Shown one piece after another: positions 1 through 9,102 of a DNA stretch of 64,000 nt. The stretch comes from Flavobacterium jumunjinense (lineage in GTDB: Bacteria > Bacteroidota > Bacteroidia > Flavobacteriales > Flavobacteriaceae). Numbering within the stretch: the stretch's first letter is position 1; every line of letters begins with the position of its first letter. Below the pieces are notes generated by a model. It was not told the origin of the DNA. It worked only from the letters and a program-made list of their open reading frames with translations, and made no database searches. The translations under genes and the position numbers were made by a program. Location: the NCBI RefSeq assembly GCF_021650975.2, contig NZ_CP091285.1:2418001-2482000 (forward strand), in the 5' to 3' direction.

Positions 1-876
1 GAAAGAGGAAGTAAAATTGCATTTGTAGGTCAAAATGGTCAAGGAAAATCTACATTCATTAAAGCAATTGTTGATGAATTTGAATATGATGGTACAATTA
101 AATTAGGACATAATGTTCAGTTAGGCTATTTTGCTCAAAATCAGGCGGAATATTTAGATGGAGAAAAAACCTTATTAGATACAATGTTGGAAGCTGCTTT
201 AGATTCAAATCGTTCTAAAGTTAGAGACATGTTAGGTTCATTTTTGTTTAGAGGCGATGATGTTGAAAAGAAAGTAAAGGTGCTTTCTGGGGGTGAAAGG
301 AATCGTTTAGCCTTGTGTAAGTTGCTTTTACAGCCAATAAATGTTCTTCTAATGGATGAGCCAACAAATCACTTAGACATTAAGTCTAAGAATGTTTTAA
401 AGGCTGCTTTGTGTAATTATGAAGGAACTTTGTTACTTGTTTCACATGATAGAGATTTTCTTCAAGGTTTAGCAAATGTTACCTACGAATTTAAAGATCA
501 AAAAATTAAACAATATTTAGGAGATATCAATTTCTTTTTGGAACAACGTAATGCAAACGACATGCGTGCTTTTGAAACTAAAGATGTGCCTAAAGCTTCA
601 AAAAATGTATCTGCAAACCAAGTTGAAAAGAAAGCCCTTTCTTATGAAGAGCAAAAAAAGCAAAAATCATTGCAGAATAGATTAAGTAAAGTAGAGAGCC
701 AAATTAAACAATTGGAAAATGATATTCAGAAAGATGATAAAGAATTGGCTTCTAATTATGATAAATTAATAGAAAATGCTTCTTTCTTTATAGCTTATGA
801 AAAGAAAAAGAAAGAATTGGATCAGTTATTAGAGAGCTGGGAGAATGTACAATTAGAGTTAGAAGGTTTGAATTAG
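1..876 (+). CDS. ABC-F family ATPase, 5' end outside window
   Basis: The reading frame is open from the first base, so this is the second ABC domain of an ABC-F protein (cytosolic, ribosome-associated, no membrane domain). Seen: Walker A GQNGQGKST about 10 residues into the fragment, signature LSGGERNRL, Walker B VLLMDEPTNHLD, an H-loop in LLVSHDRDFL, then a charged coiled-coil tail ending in a leucine-rich stretch. Known of the family: ATP-driven rescue or tuning of translating ribosomes (EttA/Uup type) and sometimes antibiotic resistance; which subfamily applies cannot be decided from half a protein. It overlaps the end of the broken methyltransferase on the other strand by a few bases. Confidence 0.93.
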   Translation, partial: ERGSKIAFVGQNGQGKSTFIKAIVDEFEYDGTIKLGHNVQLGYFAQNQAEYLDGEKTLLDTMLEAALDSNRSKVRDMLGSFLFRGDDVEKKVKVLSGGERNRLALCKLLLQPINVLLMDEPTNHLDIKSKNVLKAALCNYEGTLLLVSHDRDFLQGLANVTYEFKDQKIKQYLGDINFFLEQRNANDMRAFETKDVPKASKNVSANQVEKKALSYEEQKKQKSLQNRLSKVESQIKQLENDIQKDDKELASNYDKLIENASFFIAYEKKKKELDQLLESWENVQLELEGLN

Positions 877-1542
877 ATTTTTTCTAATTGCCCAATAATA
901 AAATCACGTTGTACCAAAGTACCTAGTTTACTATTGATTGTTTCCGATTTAGTTTGAATGGTTGTGAGCTTAAAATCTGATTTTTCAATAAAAGATATAA
1001 ATTTGGATTCATTATATTTAGTGAATCCAAATTCTGTAAAAGGAAGATTCTTCATAGACTCTTCTGTAACAAAAGTAATGTAGCATTTCCCTTTTTTCTT
1101 AAGTATTCTGAATATTTCATTTAATAAATAATCAGGTTCATCCCAAAAATAAAGAGTGTTTACAGTGAATATTTTATCTACTTAATTAGAAGCTAATGGA
1201 ATGGTTTTTCCATCATATAAATAAAAAGAAGTCTGATTGATAAGTTCATTTTTTTGACAAAATTTTTCAGACTCTTGTTTCATTCATTAAAGGTGAAATA
1301 TCTAAGCCGATATAAGATAGATTTGTTGCTTGAGTCAATAGATCTTTAATGTGATGTCCGTTTCCGTGACCTAATTCTAAAACGATGTCATTATCAACCA
1401 AAGATAGATTTGAGATTGTTTCTTTTGTCATGGTCATGTTTGTTTCATTCATTACATGTCCCATTTCAGTTCCGTTTTCTCCACTTGGATTTCTTAGCTG
1501 TGAAGCTAATTCTTTATAATCTTCTTTAGATAATTCTTTCAT
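873..1542 (-). pseudogene. broken class I SAM-dependent methyltransferase
   Basis: Two minus-strand pieces belong to one gene. The 5' piece (1267-1542) holds the SAM motif VLELGHGNGHHIKDLL and YIGLDIS. The 3' piece (873-1055, in frame back to about 1180) reads VNTLYFWDEPDYLLNEIFR, typical of post-motif-III sequence in this family. Between them I see two lesions: a one-base frameshift near 1285, after which the other frame resumes with QESEKFCQKNEL, and an in-frame TAA near 1181 just before VDKIFTV. Both would have to be repaired to give a full-length protein of about 220 residues. The gene is probably a recent loss. Substrate unknown. Confidence 0.8.
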
Positions 1543-1554
1543 CTTAACAATTAA

Positions 1555-2700
1555 TTATTTAAAAGGATGTCTTGGTTGCCAAATAACTTCAGGCTCTAAC
1601 TTGTTGAATATTTTGGGTAATATTTTATTTATTAAACTATTAGTATGATAGATAAAACCTGTCATAATTACTGGTTTTGCACCTATTGAACTTTTTATTT
1701 CTAAAGCAGTTCTACCAAATGTAATCTTCTTAAAATTGTTTTCAATTCCAAATTCAGTCATGTTATAGATCATATTTAAATACAACATGTGTTCTTTCTG
1801 GAATTTTTCATCATAACCTAGAAAATAGGTTTCAAGCATTTCTTCATTTAAAAGAAGGGTGTGGAATCCAATAAGTATATCATTTTTATAATATCCGAAT
1901 AATTTAAACCTTTTACCACATTGCTTTTTGAAAAAAGAAAAATGATTTTTAGAAAGGAAAAAAGTATTGAAAGGAGCGTTTAGCGCTACATAATGATACA
2001 ATTCATAGATTCGTTCTTCTTCTTTCAGAATTTCTTCAAGAGATAATTCTTTTGTAGTTATTCCTTCAATTTTTTTATGAGCTCTTTTATATTGATCACG
2101 ATATTTCTTTGTGAAATCACCAACATAATCGGCACTAGTTTTCCATTCATCAGATAAATGAAAAATCATATTAGGTTGCGTGTTGAATTCATATATCCGA
2201 TTAAACTCATAACGTTTTAAGTCTTCAGTAAAATCTTTGTAGAAATCTTTATATGTAACAATATGAATTTTAACTTTCTTCTTTTTGAAATAATCAATTA
2301 AATGATCGGTACAATCGATAAGAATTCTACTAATTATTTTTGTGCTAACTTCTTTTTTAAAGGTAAAGCTATTTTCTCCAGTAATCATGTTGTTACCAAG
2401 AAATAGAACGTGGGAACAAAAGGACTTGAAAATAAAATTCCTTATATATGTTTTTAAACAATGATCTCTTTCTCCAAAAGATTCTAATTGATTTATATTT
2501 AAGTATTGAGCAATTGAAACACCAATTAGTTCAGACTTTTCAAAAATGCCTATAAAAAAACACTGCATATTTATTGGTGCGGAGTTTTGTAGAACACATA
2601 AATAGGGTCTTTGTAAAAAGTGATTCGATGAGGCAACACTATCCCAATTATCGGGTAATGTAGCAACATCTTTGTATATTCTAAAAGTAATGTTTTCCAA
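1555..2700 (-). CDS. GNAT/FemAB-like acyltransferase (Acetyltransf_6 type)
   Basis: 381 residues, soluble, with no signal peptide. The C-terminal half has the features of peptidoglycan-bridge/BioF2-like GNAT proteins: a basic helix (KKYRDQYKRAHKKI), LFGYYKNDILIGFHTLLL, then YLGYDE-like and LYLNMIYNMTEFGIENNFKKITFGRTALEIK, the pattern of double-GNAT enzymes. It ends 12 bases from the methyltransferase pseudogene on the same strand, so the two may have formed an operon. Acceptor unknown; a lipid, sugar or peptide amine is usual for the family. Confidence 0.7.
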   Translation of the reverse strand: MENITFRIYKDVATLPDNWDSVASSNHFLQRPYLCVLQNSAPINMQCFFIGIFEKSELIGVSIAQYLNINQLESFGERDHCLKTYIRNFIFKSFCSHVLFLGNNMITGENSFTFKKEVSTKIISRILIDCTDHLIDYFKKKKVKIHIVTYKDFYKDFTEDLKRYEFNRIYEFNTQPNMIFHLSDEWKTSADYVGDFTKKYRDQYKRAHKKIEGITTKELSLEEILKEEERIYELYHYVALNAPFNTFFLSKNHFSFFKKQCGKRFKLFGYYKNDILIGFHTLLLNEEMLETYFLGYDEKFQKEHMLYLNMIYNMTEFGIENNFKKITFGRTALEIKSSIGAKPVIMTGFIYHTNSLINKILPKIFNKLEPEVIWQPRHPFK

Positions 2701-2776
2701 TGTTAAAAAAATCGTCTCGCAAAAATAGGACGATTGATATATAATTAAATGTTAATTGATGAACAATTTTATTTTT

Positions 2777-3247
2777 TTATTGCCAAGCAGAAAGTATTCC
2801 ACCCATGATAATCAAACTTGCAGTCCAGTATCCTGCATTAATAAAGATGTATTTCCAACTGCGTTGTTCGAAAAGGGAATTAGTTCCTAATACAGGTAAA
2901 ACAAAAAACACACCCAATACTGCACCATGTAGCGCACCGTGTTTGAATGAAGAGAACTTACCACCATGTGCTTTTAAAAACGCTAAAACGTGTGGATCCA
3001 TTCTGTCACCACCAGCTGCTTGTATAACACCAGTTTCGTGAATGACTAATGTTGGCATAATAAAAGCAAGGAGAATAGCAAATAGGAAAGCAAAACCGAA
3101 AATTTTTGCCATGTTACCTTTTTTTGCTTTTTCTTCAGTCATGCCAGATTCTTGCATCCAAGCAGTACCAAATACTTTTGGATTGTACCAAATTGCTCCA
3201 AGAGCAAACGTACTTAGTGCTGCAACTAAAATTGCTAAAAAATTCAT
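2777..3247 (-). CDS. DUF1761 family membrane protein
   Basis: 156 residues, four predicted membrane segments (about 1-22, 48-68, 105-125, 134-152). The N-terminal pattern FALGAIWYNPKVFGTAWMQESG matches the DUF1761 family of small inner-membrane proteins of unknown function. An extended loop with LKAHGGKFSSFKHGALHGA sits between segments 2 and 3. It is divergent from the gene at 3479, with a paired TACGTA regulatory site between them; that promoter faces the other way. Confidence 0.8.
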   Translation of the reverse strand: MNFLAILVAALSTFALGAIWYNPKVFGTAWMQESGMTEEKAKKGNMAKIFGFAFLFAILLAFIMPTLVIHETGVIQAAGGDRMDPHVLAFLKAHGGKFSSFKHGALHGAVLGVFFVLPVLGTNSLFEQRSWKYIFINAGYWTASLIIMGGILSAWQ

Positions 3248-3358
3248 AATTATAGTTTTTACTGGGTTAATTATATCAAATATAAGAAAAATTATTCATG
3301 AAAAAATGAGTGTTTTTTTTATGGTTTTCTTACAAGAAAAAAAGGAAAAAGAGCCAAT

Positions 3359-3438
3359 TTCGTATTTATACGTACAAAATACCCTCAAAAATACGTATTT
3401 ATACGTATTGATTTGTATTGATATTGTAACTAGATTTG
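3359..3438 (+). promoter_or_regulatory. paired TACGTA dyads plus promoter (site 1)
   Basis: Distal dyad TTCGTATTTATACGTA (3359-3374, one mismatch) and proximal dyad TACGTATTTATACGTA (3392-3407), centres 33 bp apart. TTG follows at once (3408-3410), then 20 bp, then TAGATTTG (3431-3438), the Bacteroidota -7 element. This puts the proximal dyad near -42 and the distal one near -75, classic activator positions. The promoter faces the membrane-protein gene starting at 3479. Confidence 0.7.
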
Positions 3439-3478
3439 AAAAGTTGATAATTTAAAATAAAGTAGAAAATAAATAAAA

Positions 3479-3949
3479 ATGAATTTCATTTCAATAATTA
3501 GAGAGTTGCAAATTGGTAAGAGAACAATATTTTTTTCCGTATTAGGTCAAACTTATTATTTTCTTATTGCATTTTTCCTTTTTAAATCAGAATTAATAAA
3601 TAGACTAGATGAGAATTTTATTTTTGATATCAAATTTTATTACATGATAGGAATAAGTTTCTTAATGTCTAGTATTTGGTTTTTCATAAACGTGGGGATT
3701 TCTTCATTTGTATTAATGTTTCATCCTTCAAGTATAAAATATATTGATAATCCATCAGGTGTGTTTATCAACTCTATGATTTCATCAATTGGATACTTAA
3801 GTTGTGCCATGTTATTGAATTTTATTCTAGATTATGATTTTAAACATTTTTTAGCCTATGCTTTTAGCTTTATAGCAATTAAAATTTTGTGGGTAATAGG
3901 AAAAAATCTATTTACGAGACGAAATTATAGGTTAGACAATACTATTTAA
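3479..3949 (+). CDS. small integral membrane protein, function unknown
   Basis: 156 residues with four hydrophobic segments (about 18-38, 54-80, 98-125, 128-145) and a basic C-terminus FTRRNYRLD. I do not recognise the family. It is the first gene behind promoter site 1 (start codon about 40 bases downstream of the -7 element), so it is a likely direct target of whatever protein binds the TACGTA dyads. Confidence 0.6.
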   Translation: MNFISIIRELQIGKRTIFFSVLGQTYYFLIAFFLFKSELINRLDENFIFDIKFYYMIGISFLMSSIWFFINVGISSFVLMFHPSSIKYIDNPSGVFINSMISSIGYLSCAMLLNFILDYDFKHFLAYAFSFIAIKILWVIGKNLFTRRNYRLDNTI

Positions 3950-4062
3950 TAATGTTTAATGCTTATAAATTGTAAGTAAAATTACAATAAATGAGTTACA
4001 ATATTTTAAATGTTAAAGAAAAATGAATAACTTAGAGGCATTAACCCAAAACTTTTAATAAT

Positions 4063-4383
4063 ATGTCGATAAACAAAAATTCAGGTTCTGAAATTTCTTT
4101 GAGTGATGCTGTAGAACTAACGAAACAATTCCAAAATAAATTCCCTAAGGAAATTAAAGCTTCATTTGTGGGTGTAAATAGTTTAAATCTAATTCTAAAG
4201 CAAGAAGGCTGTGTAGGTATTCGTGTTTATAATGGTTATGATGTTGATTTAGAAAGGTTTGCTCCTGTTTTGGTAGGTGTGAATGCTGAGGGTAATGATA
4301 TGACCGACGGTGTTATTTTAGATAAAATGAATCCATGTCCACAATATTGTGATCCTGAAAGTCCATTAGGAGGTGATAAATAA
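4063..4383 (+). CDS. conserved-looking hypothetical protein
   Basis: 106 residues, soluble, no signal peptide. Mixed alpha/beta start (ISLSDAVELTKQFQNKFP), a central beta-rich part (IRVYNGYDVD) and a tail with CPQYCDPES. No function recognised. A strong rho-independent terminator follows directly, so it is probably a single-gene transcript or the end of the one starting near 3440. Confidence 0.55.
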   Translation: MSINKNSGSEISLSDAVELTKQFQNKFPKEIKASFVGVNSLNLILKQEGCVGIRVYNGYDVDLERFAPVLVGVNAEGNDMTDGVILDKMNPCPQYCDPESPLGGDK

Positions 4384-4387
4384 GAAT

Positions 4388-4416
4388 AAAAAAGAGAGCA
4401 AAGTGTTCTCTTTTTT
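4388..4416 (+). terminator. rho-independent terminator
   Basis: AAAAGAGAG / TTCTCTTTT hairpin followed by a T tract, directly after the 106-residue gene. Confidence 0.75.
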
Positions 4417-4450
4417 ATTGATTGTTTAATGAAATTTATAAAATTGATTT

Positions 4451-5095
4451 ATGATTAATGACAACCTAATGAATTTTATTTATGTGCTAGGTATAATTCC
4501 ATTATTTTTATATATAATAAATAGAAAAGTTGGAGTTGCTACTTATTATTTCTTGCCTTTTTTGTCTTTGTTAGCATTAGCGAGTTTATATGAGTATGTT
4601 GGAACTTATTTATTAAGGTTAAATACGGGGTATTGGTTTAGAATATACTCTTTACTTGAGTTTTACGTTGTTTGGTATTTTTATTATAAAATTTTAGAAT
4701 TTAAAAAATGCTATATAATCTATGGAAGTCTTTATTTATTGCTTTACGGTTACTTATTGATTGATTGGTCACCAAAAAATAAGATAATAGAAGACTTACC
4801 ATTAACGATTGCTATAACACTTATGGTGGTAGTAAGTAGTTTTTTATGGTTTGTAGATGTTTTTAAGAAAATGGAAGACAAAGCATTATACCGTAGAACC
4901 GAGTTTTATTATATCTCAAGTCTTTTAATATACTTCACAGGAACTTTTTTAGTCTTTCTAATGGCTGACTATATTATAAATAATGATTCAATAAAATTAC
5001 TTGATTATTGGGTTTTAATCATTATTTTTAACCTCATTCTTAGGGTTACATTAATATTTACAGTTTGGAAAGCACGAATCAAGTCGGAACATTAA
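4451..5095 (+). CDS. multi-pass membrane protein upstream of a histidine kinase
   Basis: 214 residues with six or seven hydrophobic segments, starting MINDNLMNFIYVLGIIPLFLY and ending with a basic RIKSEH. Family not recognised. Its last 31 bases overlap the kinase gene, so the two are translationally coupled; it may be the membrane sensor partner of a kinase that has only one short membrane anchor of its own. Confidence 0.6.
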   Translation: MINDNLMNFIYVLGIIPLFLYIINRKVGVATYYFLPFLSLLALASLYEYVGTYLLRLNTGYWFRIYSLLEFYVVWYFYYKILEFKKCYIIYGSLYLLLYGYLLIDWSPKNKIIEDLPLTIAITLMVVVSSFLWFVDVFKKMEDKALYRRTEFYYISSLLIYFTGTFLVFLMADYIINNDSIKLLDYWVLIIIFNLILRVTLIFTVWKARIKSEH

Positions 5096-5829
5096 TTCTT
5101 ATTGGAACAGGACTAATTACTTTATTAGTATTGTTTGTATTGTTTTTAGCCGTTTTTTATCAAACTAATATGATGAAAGTTAAGCGGAAAGAAGCAGAAT
5201 TGTTACTTAAAACATCTTTAGAATCTGAAAAGATGGAACGTAAGCGAATTGCTGCAGATATTCACGATGGAGTATCAGGAGACTTAAATGCAATTCGTAA
5301 TTTTTTATCTGTTTTGTATAAAACAGAACAAGATGAAGAAAAAAAATCCTTGTTTGAAGAAATAAAATCAGGAGTAGAAGCTGCTCTTGAAAATACAAGA
5401 CTTGTTTCTTATAAATTAATGCCGCCTTTATTAGAATCTTCAGGTTTTATAGTCGCTCTTCAAGACTATTTTGACAGAATAAACAGTAAAACAATTGCAA
5501 ATTTCTCTTTAGAAACGGATCTTGTTTTTTTTGATGTATCTAATGAAATATCCTACGAATTGTTTCGAATCATACAAGAATTCACTACAAATATGATTAA
5601 ATACGGTAATATAACTAAATGTAGTATTGGTATAACTTTTGAAGAAAAAGTATATAATATTATAATTACCGATGATGGAACACCTTATAATTTTAAAGAA
5701 TTATACCAAGTATCGAAAGGAACTGGGCTTAAAAATATTAATTCAAGGTTAAAAGTAATTGAGTCAGTTTTGAAACAAAAAAACGTAAGTGACGGAAATC
5801 AATTTTTGATATCTATTAAAAAAGTATAG
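5065..5829 (+). CDS. NarX/DesK-type sensor histidine kinase
   Basis: 254 residues. One N-terminal membrane segment (about 8-30), then a HisKA_3 helix with ERKRIAADIHDGVSGDL (phospho-acceptor His67) and a C-terminal HATPase domain (N-box near EFTTNMIKYG, G1 ITDDGTPYN, G2 KGTGLKNINSRL). The start is TTG at 5065, inside the previous gene; no better in-frame ATG precedes the membrane segment. There is no periplasmic sensor domain, so sensing may lie in the co-encoded membrane protein. Two bases separate it from the response regulator gene, its expected partner. Confidence 0.85.
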   Translation: MESTNQVGTLILIGTGLITLLVLFVLFLAVFYQTNMMKVKRKEAELLLKTSLESEKMERKRIAADIHDGVSGDLNAIRNFLSVLYKTEQDEEKKSLFEEIKSGVEAALENTRLVSYKLMPPLLESSGFIVALQDYFDRINSKTIANFSLETDLVFFDVSNEISYELFRIIQEFTTNMIKYGNITKCSIGITFEEKVYNIIITDDGTPYNFKELYQVSKGTGLKNINSRLKVIESVLKQKNVSDGNQFLISIKKV

Positions 5830-5831
5830 AA

Positions 5832-6497
5832 ATGAAAGTAGCAATTGTAGATGATCATCAGCTTTTTAGAAAAAGTTTAGCACATTTGTTGAACTCTTTT
5901 GACGATATAGAAGTAGTTTTTCAAGCCAATAATGGTAGAGATTTTTTAGATAAGCTAAATGAATTTAAAATTGATTTAGTATTATTAGATATTCAAATGC
6001 CTGAAATGGACGGATATCAAACCTGTAGAGTACTTAGAGATAAATACCCAGACATTTTTGTGTTAATCATTTCTCAGTTAACTACTAAAGAAAGTATTCA
6101 TAAAGTAATGGAGCTTGGTGCACATGGTTTCTTTACCAAAAATTCAGATCCAGAACAATTACAGGGTGCAATTCTGAGTGTTAAAGAAAACGGATATTAT
6201 TTTGGTCAAGAGTTAGGAAATATTATTAGAGAGGTGATGCTTTGGGAGAATAAAAAGCCCGAAGAAAACGGATCAATAGTTATAGATGAAGATTTATTAA
6301 CGACTCGTGAAATAGAAATTATAAAATTCGTGTCGAATGGAAGTAGTAGTAAAGAAATTTCCGATATGTTAAAGATTAATGTTCGAACAGTTGAATCGCA
6401 CAGAAGACACATTTTAGAAAAAACAAAAGCAAAGAATTTTATCGGAGTTGTAATTTTCGCATTGAAACATCAACTCATTGCAATCGATGAAATTTAG
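5832..6497 (+). CDS. NarL/LuxR-family response regulator
   Basis: 221 residues. Receiver domain at 1-120 with acidic pocket D7/D8, phospho-acceptor D53 in VLLDIQMPEMDG, a switch Ser near LIISQLT and a Lys near FFTKNSD. LuxR/GerE HTH at about 150-210 (LTTREIEIIKFVSNGSSSKEISDML, recognition helix RTVESHRRHILEK). Partner of the kinase directly upstream. Paired TACGTA dyads of NarL-type geometry lie 26 bases after the stop codon and also 2.4 kb upstream, which makes this protein the local candidate for binding them; that link is inference. Confidence 0.9.
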   Translation: MKVAIVDDHQLFRKSLAHLLNSFDDIEVVFQANNGRDFLDKLNEFKIDLVLLDIQMPEMDGYQTCRVLRDKYPDIFVLIISQLTTKESIHKVMELGAHGFFTKNSDPEQLQGAILSVKENGYYFGQELGNIIREVMLWENKKPEENGSIVIDEDLLTTREIEIIKFVSNGSSSKEISDMLKINVRTVESHRRHILEKTKAKNFIGVVIFALKHQLIAIDEI

Positions 6498-6522
6498 AAA
6501 AAAGACATCTTATTTCCAAAAC

Positions 6523-6602
6523 TACGTATTTATACGTACAAAAAAAGGCTAAAAATACGTATAAATACGTATTGCACGGGTGAATTATTGTTCTTATATT
6601 TG
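6523..6602 (+). promoter_or_regulatory. paired TACGTA dyads plus promoter (site 2)
   Basis: TACGTATTTATACGTA (6523-6538) and TACGTATAAATACGTA (6556-6571), centres 33 bp apart, then TTG (6572-6574), 20 bp, TATATTTG (6595-6602). Spacing is identical to site 1. No protein gene follows; the transcript would be about 90 nt and end at a strong terminator. Confidence 0.75.
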
Positions 6603-6606
6603 GAGT

Positions 6607-6695
6607 GATAGTTAAGTGTTTTTAGCAGTGGTTTAAGATGTTTTATAAAATAAGCTGCTACAAGAGTCCAACTCGTAAAGAGTTGGGCTTTTTTG
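6607..6695 (+). ncRNA. candidate small RNA downstream of response regulator
   Basis: The predicted start lies a few bases after the TATATTTG element. The transcript contains one long-range stem (TAGCAG 6623-6628 with CTGCTA 6655-6660) and ends in a GC-containing terminator (CCAACTC 6668-6674 with GAGTTGG 6680-6686) followed by a T tract. No convincing ORF fits: the only ATG (6637) reads through the terminator. The architecture is that of a regulated small RNA of about 90 nt. Confidence 0.5.
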
Positions 6696-6916
6696 TTTTT
6701 TATAAAGTATTGTAAATTTGAAAGTTAAATGAAATACCAAAGAGAATAGGTATTATCACTTCTTAACTTTATTAATAGAAAGAATATACTTACGGAACTT
6801 GATTTGTATGGAGTGACCTTGATTTAATGACATTTTTTTATTCTGATTTTTTAAGAATCTGCGTTTTTTCTTATAAAGATCAAATAGTATTTAATAAATT
6901 ATCAAAATAGAATATA

Positions 6917-6946
6917 AAAAAAACCTCATGCAATATGAGGTTTTTA
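6917..6946. terminator. bidirectional terminator hairpin
   Basis: AAACCTCAT / ATGAGGTTT hairpin with an A tract on one side and a T tract on the other. It ends the SPFH gene on the minus strand and could stop rightward read-through. The stretch 6700-6916 between the small RNA and this hairpin holds nothing I recognise. Confidence 0.75.
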
Positions 6947-6976
6947 ATATCTAAACGTAGCGTTTTGGTAATGTGA

Positions 6977-8353
6977 TTATTTTTGCTTCTTCGTAATATC
7001 GTCTAATAATTTAATTTGTAATAAAGATTCTGTCGAATTACCTCCATTACCACCTATAATCATATTAGTAGGAACTTGCATTTTCGATAACTCATGAGCC
7101 ACTCCAATTCGCGTTTCTTTTTCAATTTGTGCTCTTTCTTGAGGTGTTAAACCAGCGTTTACTTTTAAACGGTTAGCATCAGCTTCTGCTTTTTCTTTAA
7201 TTAATAAAGCTCTCGCTTCTAATTCGGCAGTTTTAACAGCAATTTCTGCTAATTGCCTGTTCGATTCTTCTTCTTTAACTCTAGTTTCTATCGCAATTAA
7301 AGTGTTTACCTGCATTTTCTCTTGTTTAACTCGTTCAGCTGCTTTGTCTCTTTCACCTTCAGCAACAATACGTTGTTGTGCTGCTCTAGCAGTTTCTACT
7401 TTTTGAATTTCAATAATTTTTTCAGCAGAAATATCACGTTGTTGTTTTAGTTTGTCTTCAAAGGCTTTGTTTAAGTCTACATCATCAATAATTACTTGTG
7501 CAGTAATAATCTTATTTACATTAATTTCATGTGGAATTCTTTTAGGAATGCCGTTTACAAAGATTTTTTCGTTACGAATGAACTTATTAATCTCCTTAAT
7601 TCCTCTTTTCTTTTTAAGAACAGAATCTACTCCAACTTCATTATAGATAGTATCTCTAACTTCTACTTTTTTAACGACAAAACCGCCATTTTTTAAAGCG
7701 TCTTCAATTGTCATTCTATAATCGGTTGCTGAACCTGAAACGTAATCTTCAGCTGAATACATAAACGTTACATTCTTAAGTTGCTCAGAAACCGTTGGAA
7801 GCAAAGTGTTGTTAATTAAGTTAGAAGGTTGTCTGTAGGTTTCAACTAATTTAATAAATGCGATATCATCACTTGGCATTTCGAATCGTACGGATGCATA
7901 AACATTGGCATCTACTTTATCTATAAATCGAACGTTAATACCGTTTGGAATAATTCCTTCAATGCCTGTAACATCTTGTTTGTAGTTCCCTTTTTTGTCT
8001 AAAGCAACACATTTAATATCAATAAACTTTTCCCATTCTTGAATTTTACTAAAAGGGACAATGAACTTAATTCCAGGAGACATTATTGTTGAACGAGCAC
8101 CCGTAGGACTTAAGATGTAATATTGATGTCCTTCTTTTGCAAAAATTACAGATTCTGCTAATAGTAACATAAATAATCCAAATCCAAAAAGAGCAGATCT
8201 TAATTTAAGATCCCACATGGCAATAAACCCAATATAAGGAGGAATTTTACTTCCGTTTTTAATTAGATCGTCATGTTTTTTACGAATAAATGGTTGAACA
8301 AATGTTATTGTAATTGCAAGAATTACAAATAAAAAGCCTAAAAATGTTAGCAT
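6977..8353 (-). CDS. SPFH/Band 7 domain membrane protein
   Basis: 458 residues. Two N-terminal membrane segments (about 2-20 and 50-72), then an SPFH core (about 80-280, with MSPGIKFIVPFSKIQEWEKF), then a long Ala/Glu/Lys-rich coiled coil (about 285-400, with VETARAAQQRIVAEGERDKAAERV) and a flexible tail. Known of the family: prohibitin/flotillin/HflK-like proteins build large ring cages in the inner membrane that organise lipids or control proteases such as FtsH. No protease gene is adjacent. Length and layout are normal. Confidence 0.88.
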   Translation of the reverse strand: MLTFLGFLFVILAITITFVQPFIRKKHDDLIKNGSKIPPYIGFIAMWDLKLRSALFGFGLFMLLLAESVIFAKEGHQYYILSPTGARSTIMSPGIKFIVPFSKIQEWEKFIDIKCVALDKKGNYKQDVTGIEGIIPNGINVRFIDKVDANVYASVRFEMPSDDIAFIKLVETYRQPSNLINNTLLPTVSEQLKNVTFMYSAEDYVSGSATDYRMTIEDALKNGGFVVKKVEVRDTIYNEVGVDSVLKKKRGIKEINKFIRNEKIFVNGIPKRIPHEINVNKIITAQVIIDDVDLNKAFEDKLKQQRDISAEKIIEIQKVETARAAQQRIVAEGERDKAAERVKQEKMQVNTLIAIETRVKEEESNRQLAEIAVKTAELEARALLIKEKAEADANRLKVNAGLTPQERAQIEKETRIGVAHELSKMQVPTNMIIGGNGGNSTESLLQIKLLDDITKKQK

Positions 8354-8773
8354 GGTTAATAAATTAAATTAATACTATTGAGTTTGTTTTTGTAATTAGA
8401 ACATTTTATTGGTGCTTGATTAGTTCTTTGCTAATTCAAGCTGGGTTTAAAACGAATTATTGTTTTAAATCTATTAGTTTTTTATGGACCGGTATTAAAA
8501 ACTAGTTTAGATTTGTTCTATAGTAATTGTACGTTAAGTTATGTTAAAAAGTTACAAAAAAAGTTAAATATTTTTTAGAAGAATAATTTAAATTGCTAGT
8601 TATTAATGTTTTGAATCTTTTTTTCGAATTGATATTTTATGATGTATTTTGATAAAAAGAGTTGGAAATAAGTATAGAATGAATATATTTTTCGCAAAAA
8701 ATATTTAAAAAAAATAAAGATTGAAGTATAGGGAGAGGTTAAATAAGCAGTAAAAAAAACACTCATTGCATGT
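8354..8773. other. 420-bp intergenic region, no feature recognised
   Basis: AT-rich spacer between the start of the SPFH gene and the end of the peptide gene, both on the minus strand. It must hold the SPFH promoter and the peptide gene terminator, but I see neither clearly. No ORF of note. Confidence 0.5.
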
Positions 8774-8962
8774 TTAGCAAGCTTTCCAAGTGTTGTTCAC
8801 GCAACAGTAAGCAATGTCAGTAATACAGTTTACAGGAATCATTGCTGCATCATTTGGACAATAATTACCTGGTGTTGGGCAAATAGAGCGGATACCTCCA
8901 AAAACCACTTTTTGTTCAGACTTGTTTAAAACATGACCGAATTTCGAAACTTTTTTCAACAT
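8774..8962 (-). CDS. GG-leader secreted peptide (bacteriocin-like, six Cys)
   Basis: 62 residues from the ATG at 8962 (an in-frame ATG ten codons upstream gives an implausible leader). The leader MLKKVSKFGHVLNKSEQKVVFGG ends in a double glycine, the cleavage signal for peptidase-containing ABC transporters. The predicted 39-residue mature peptide has six cysteines (ICPTPGNYC, VNC, YCCVNN, KAC), suggesting three disulfides. Two other GG-leader genes lie at 12650 and 18367. No transporter gene is nearby. It could be a bacteriocin or a signal; the sequence does not say which. Confidence 0.7.
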   Translation of the reverse strand: MLKKVSKFGHVLNKSEQKVVFGGIRSICPTPGNYCPNDAAMIPVNCITDIAYCCVNNTWKAC

Positions 8963-9102
8963 AATTTTATAATTTAAGATTAATACCAACAATATACAAA
9001 AAGTTGCGATAACGATTTGTAAAATTCTAATGAATAATAGATGAAATTATAAAAACAAACTAGTTTTTCTTTGTTTTAAATAAAGTAGTAGGTTAAACAA
9101 AA

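Noticed and set aside
3042..3455. Plus-strand ORF of 137 codons opposite the DUF1761 gene
   Set aside because: Antisense shadow of a clear membrane-protein gene; it also runs through promoter site 1.
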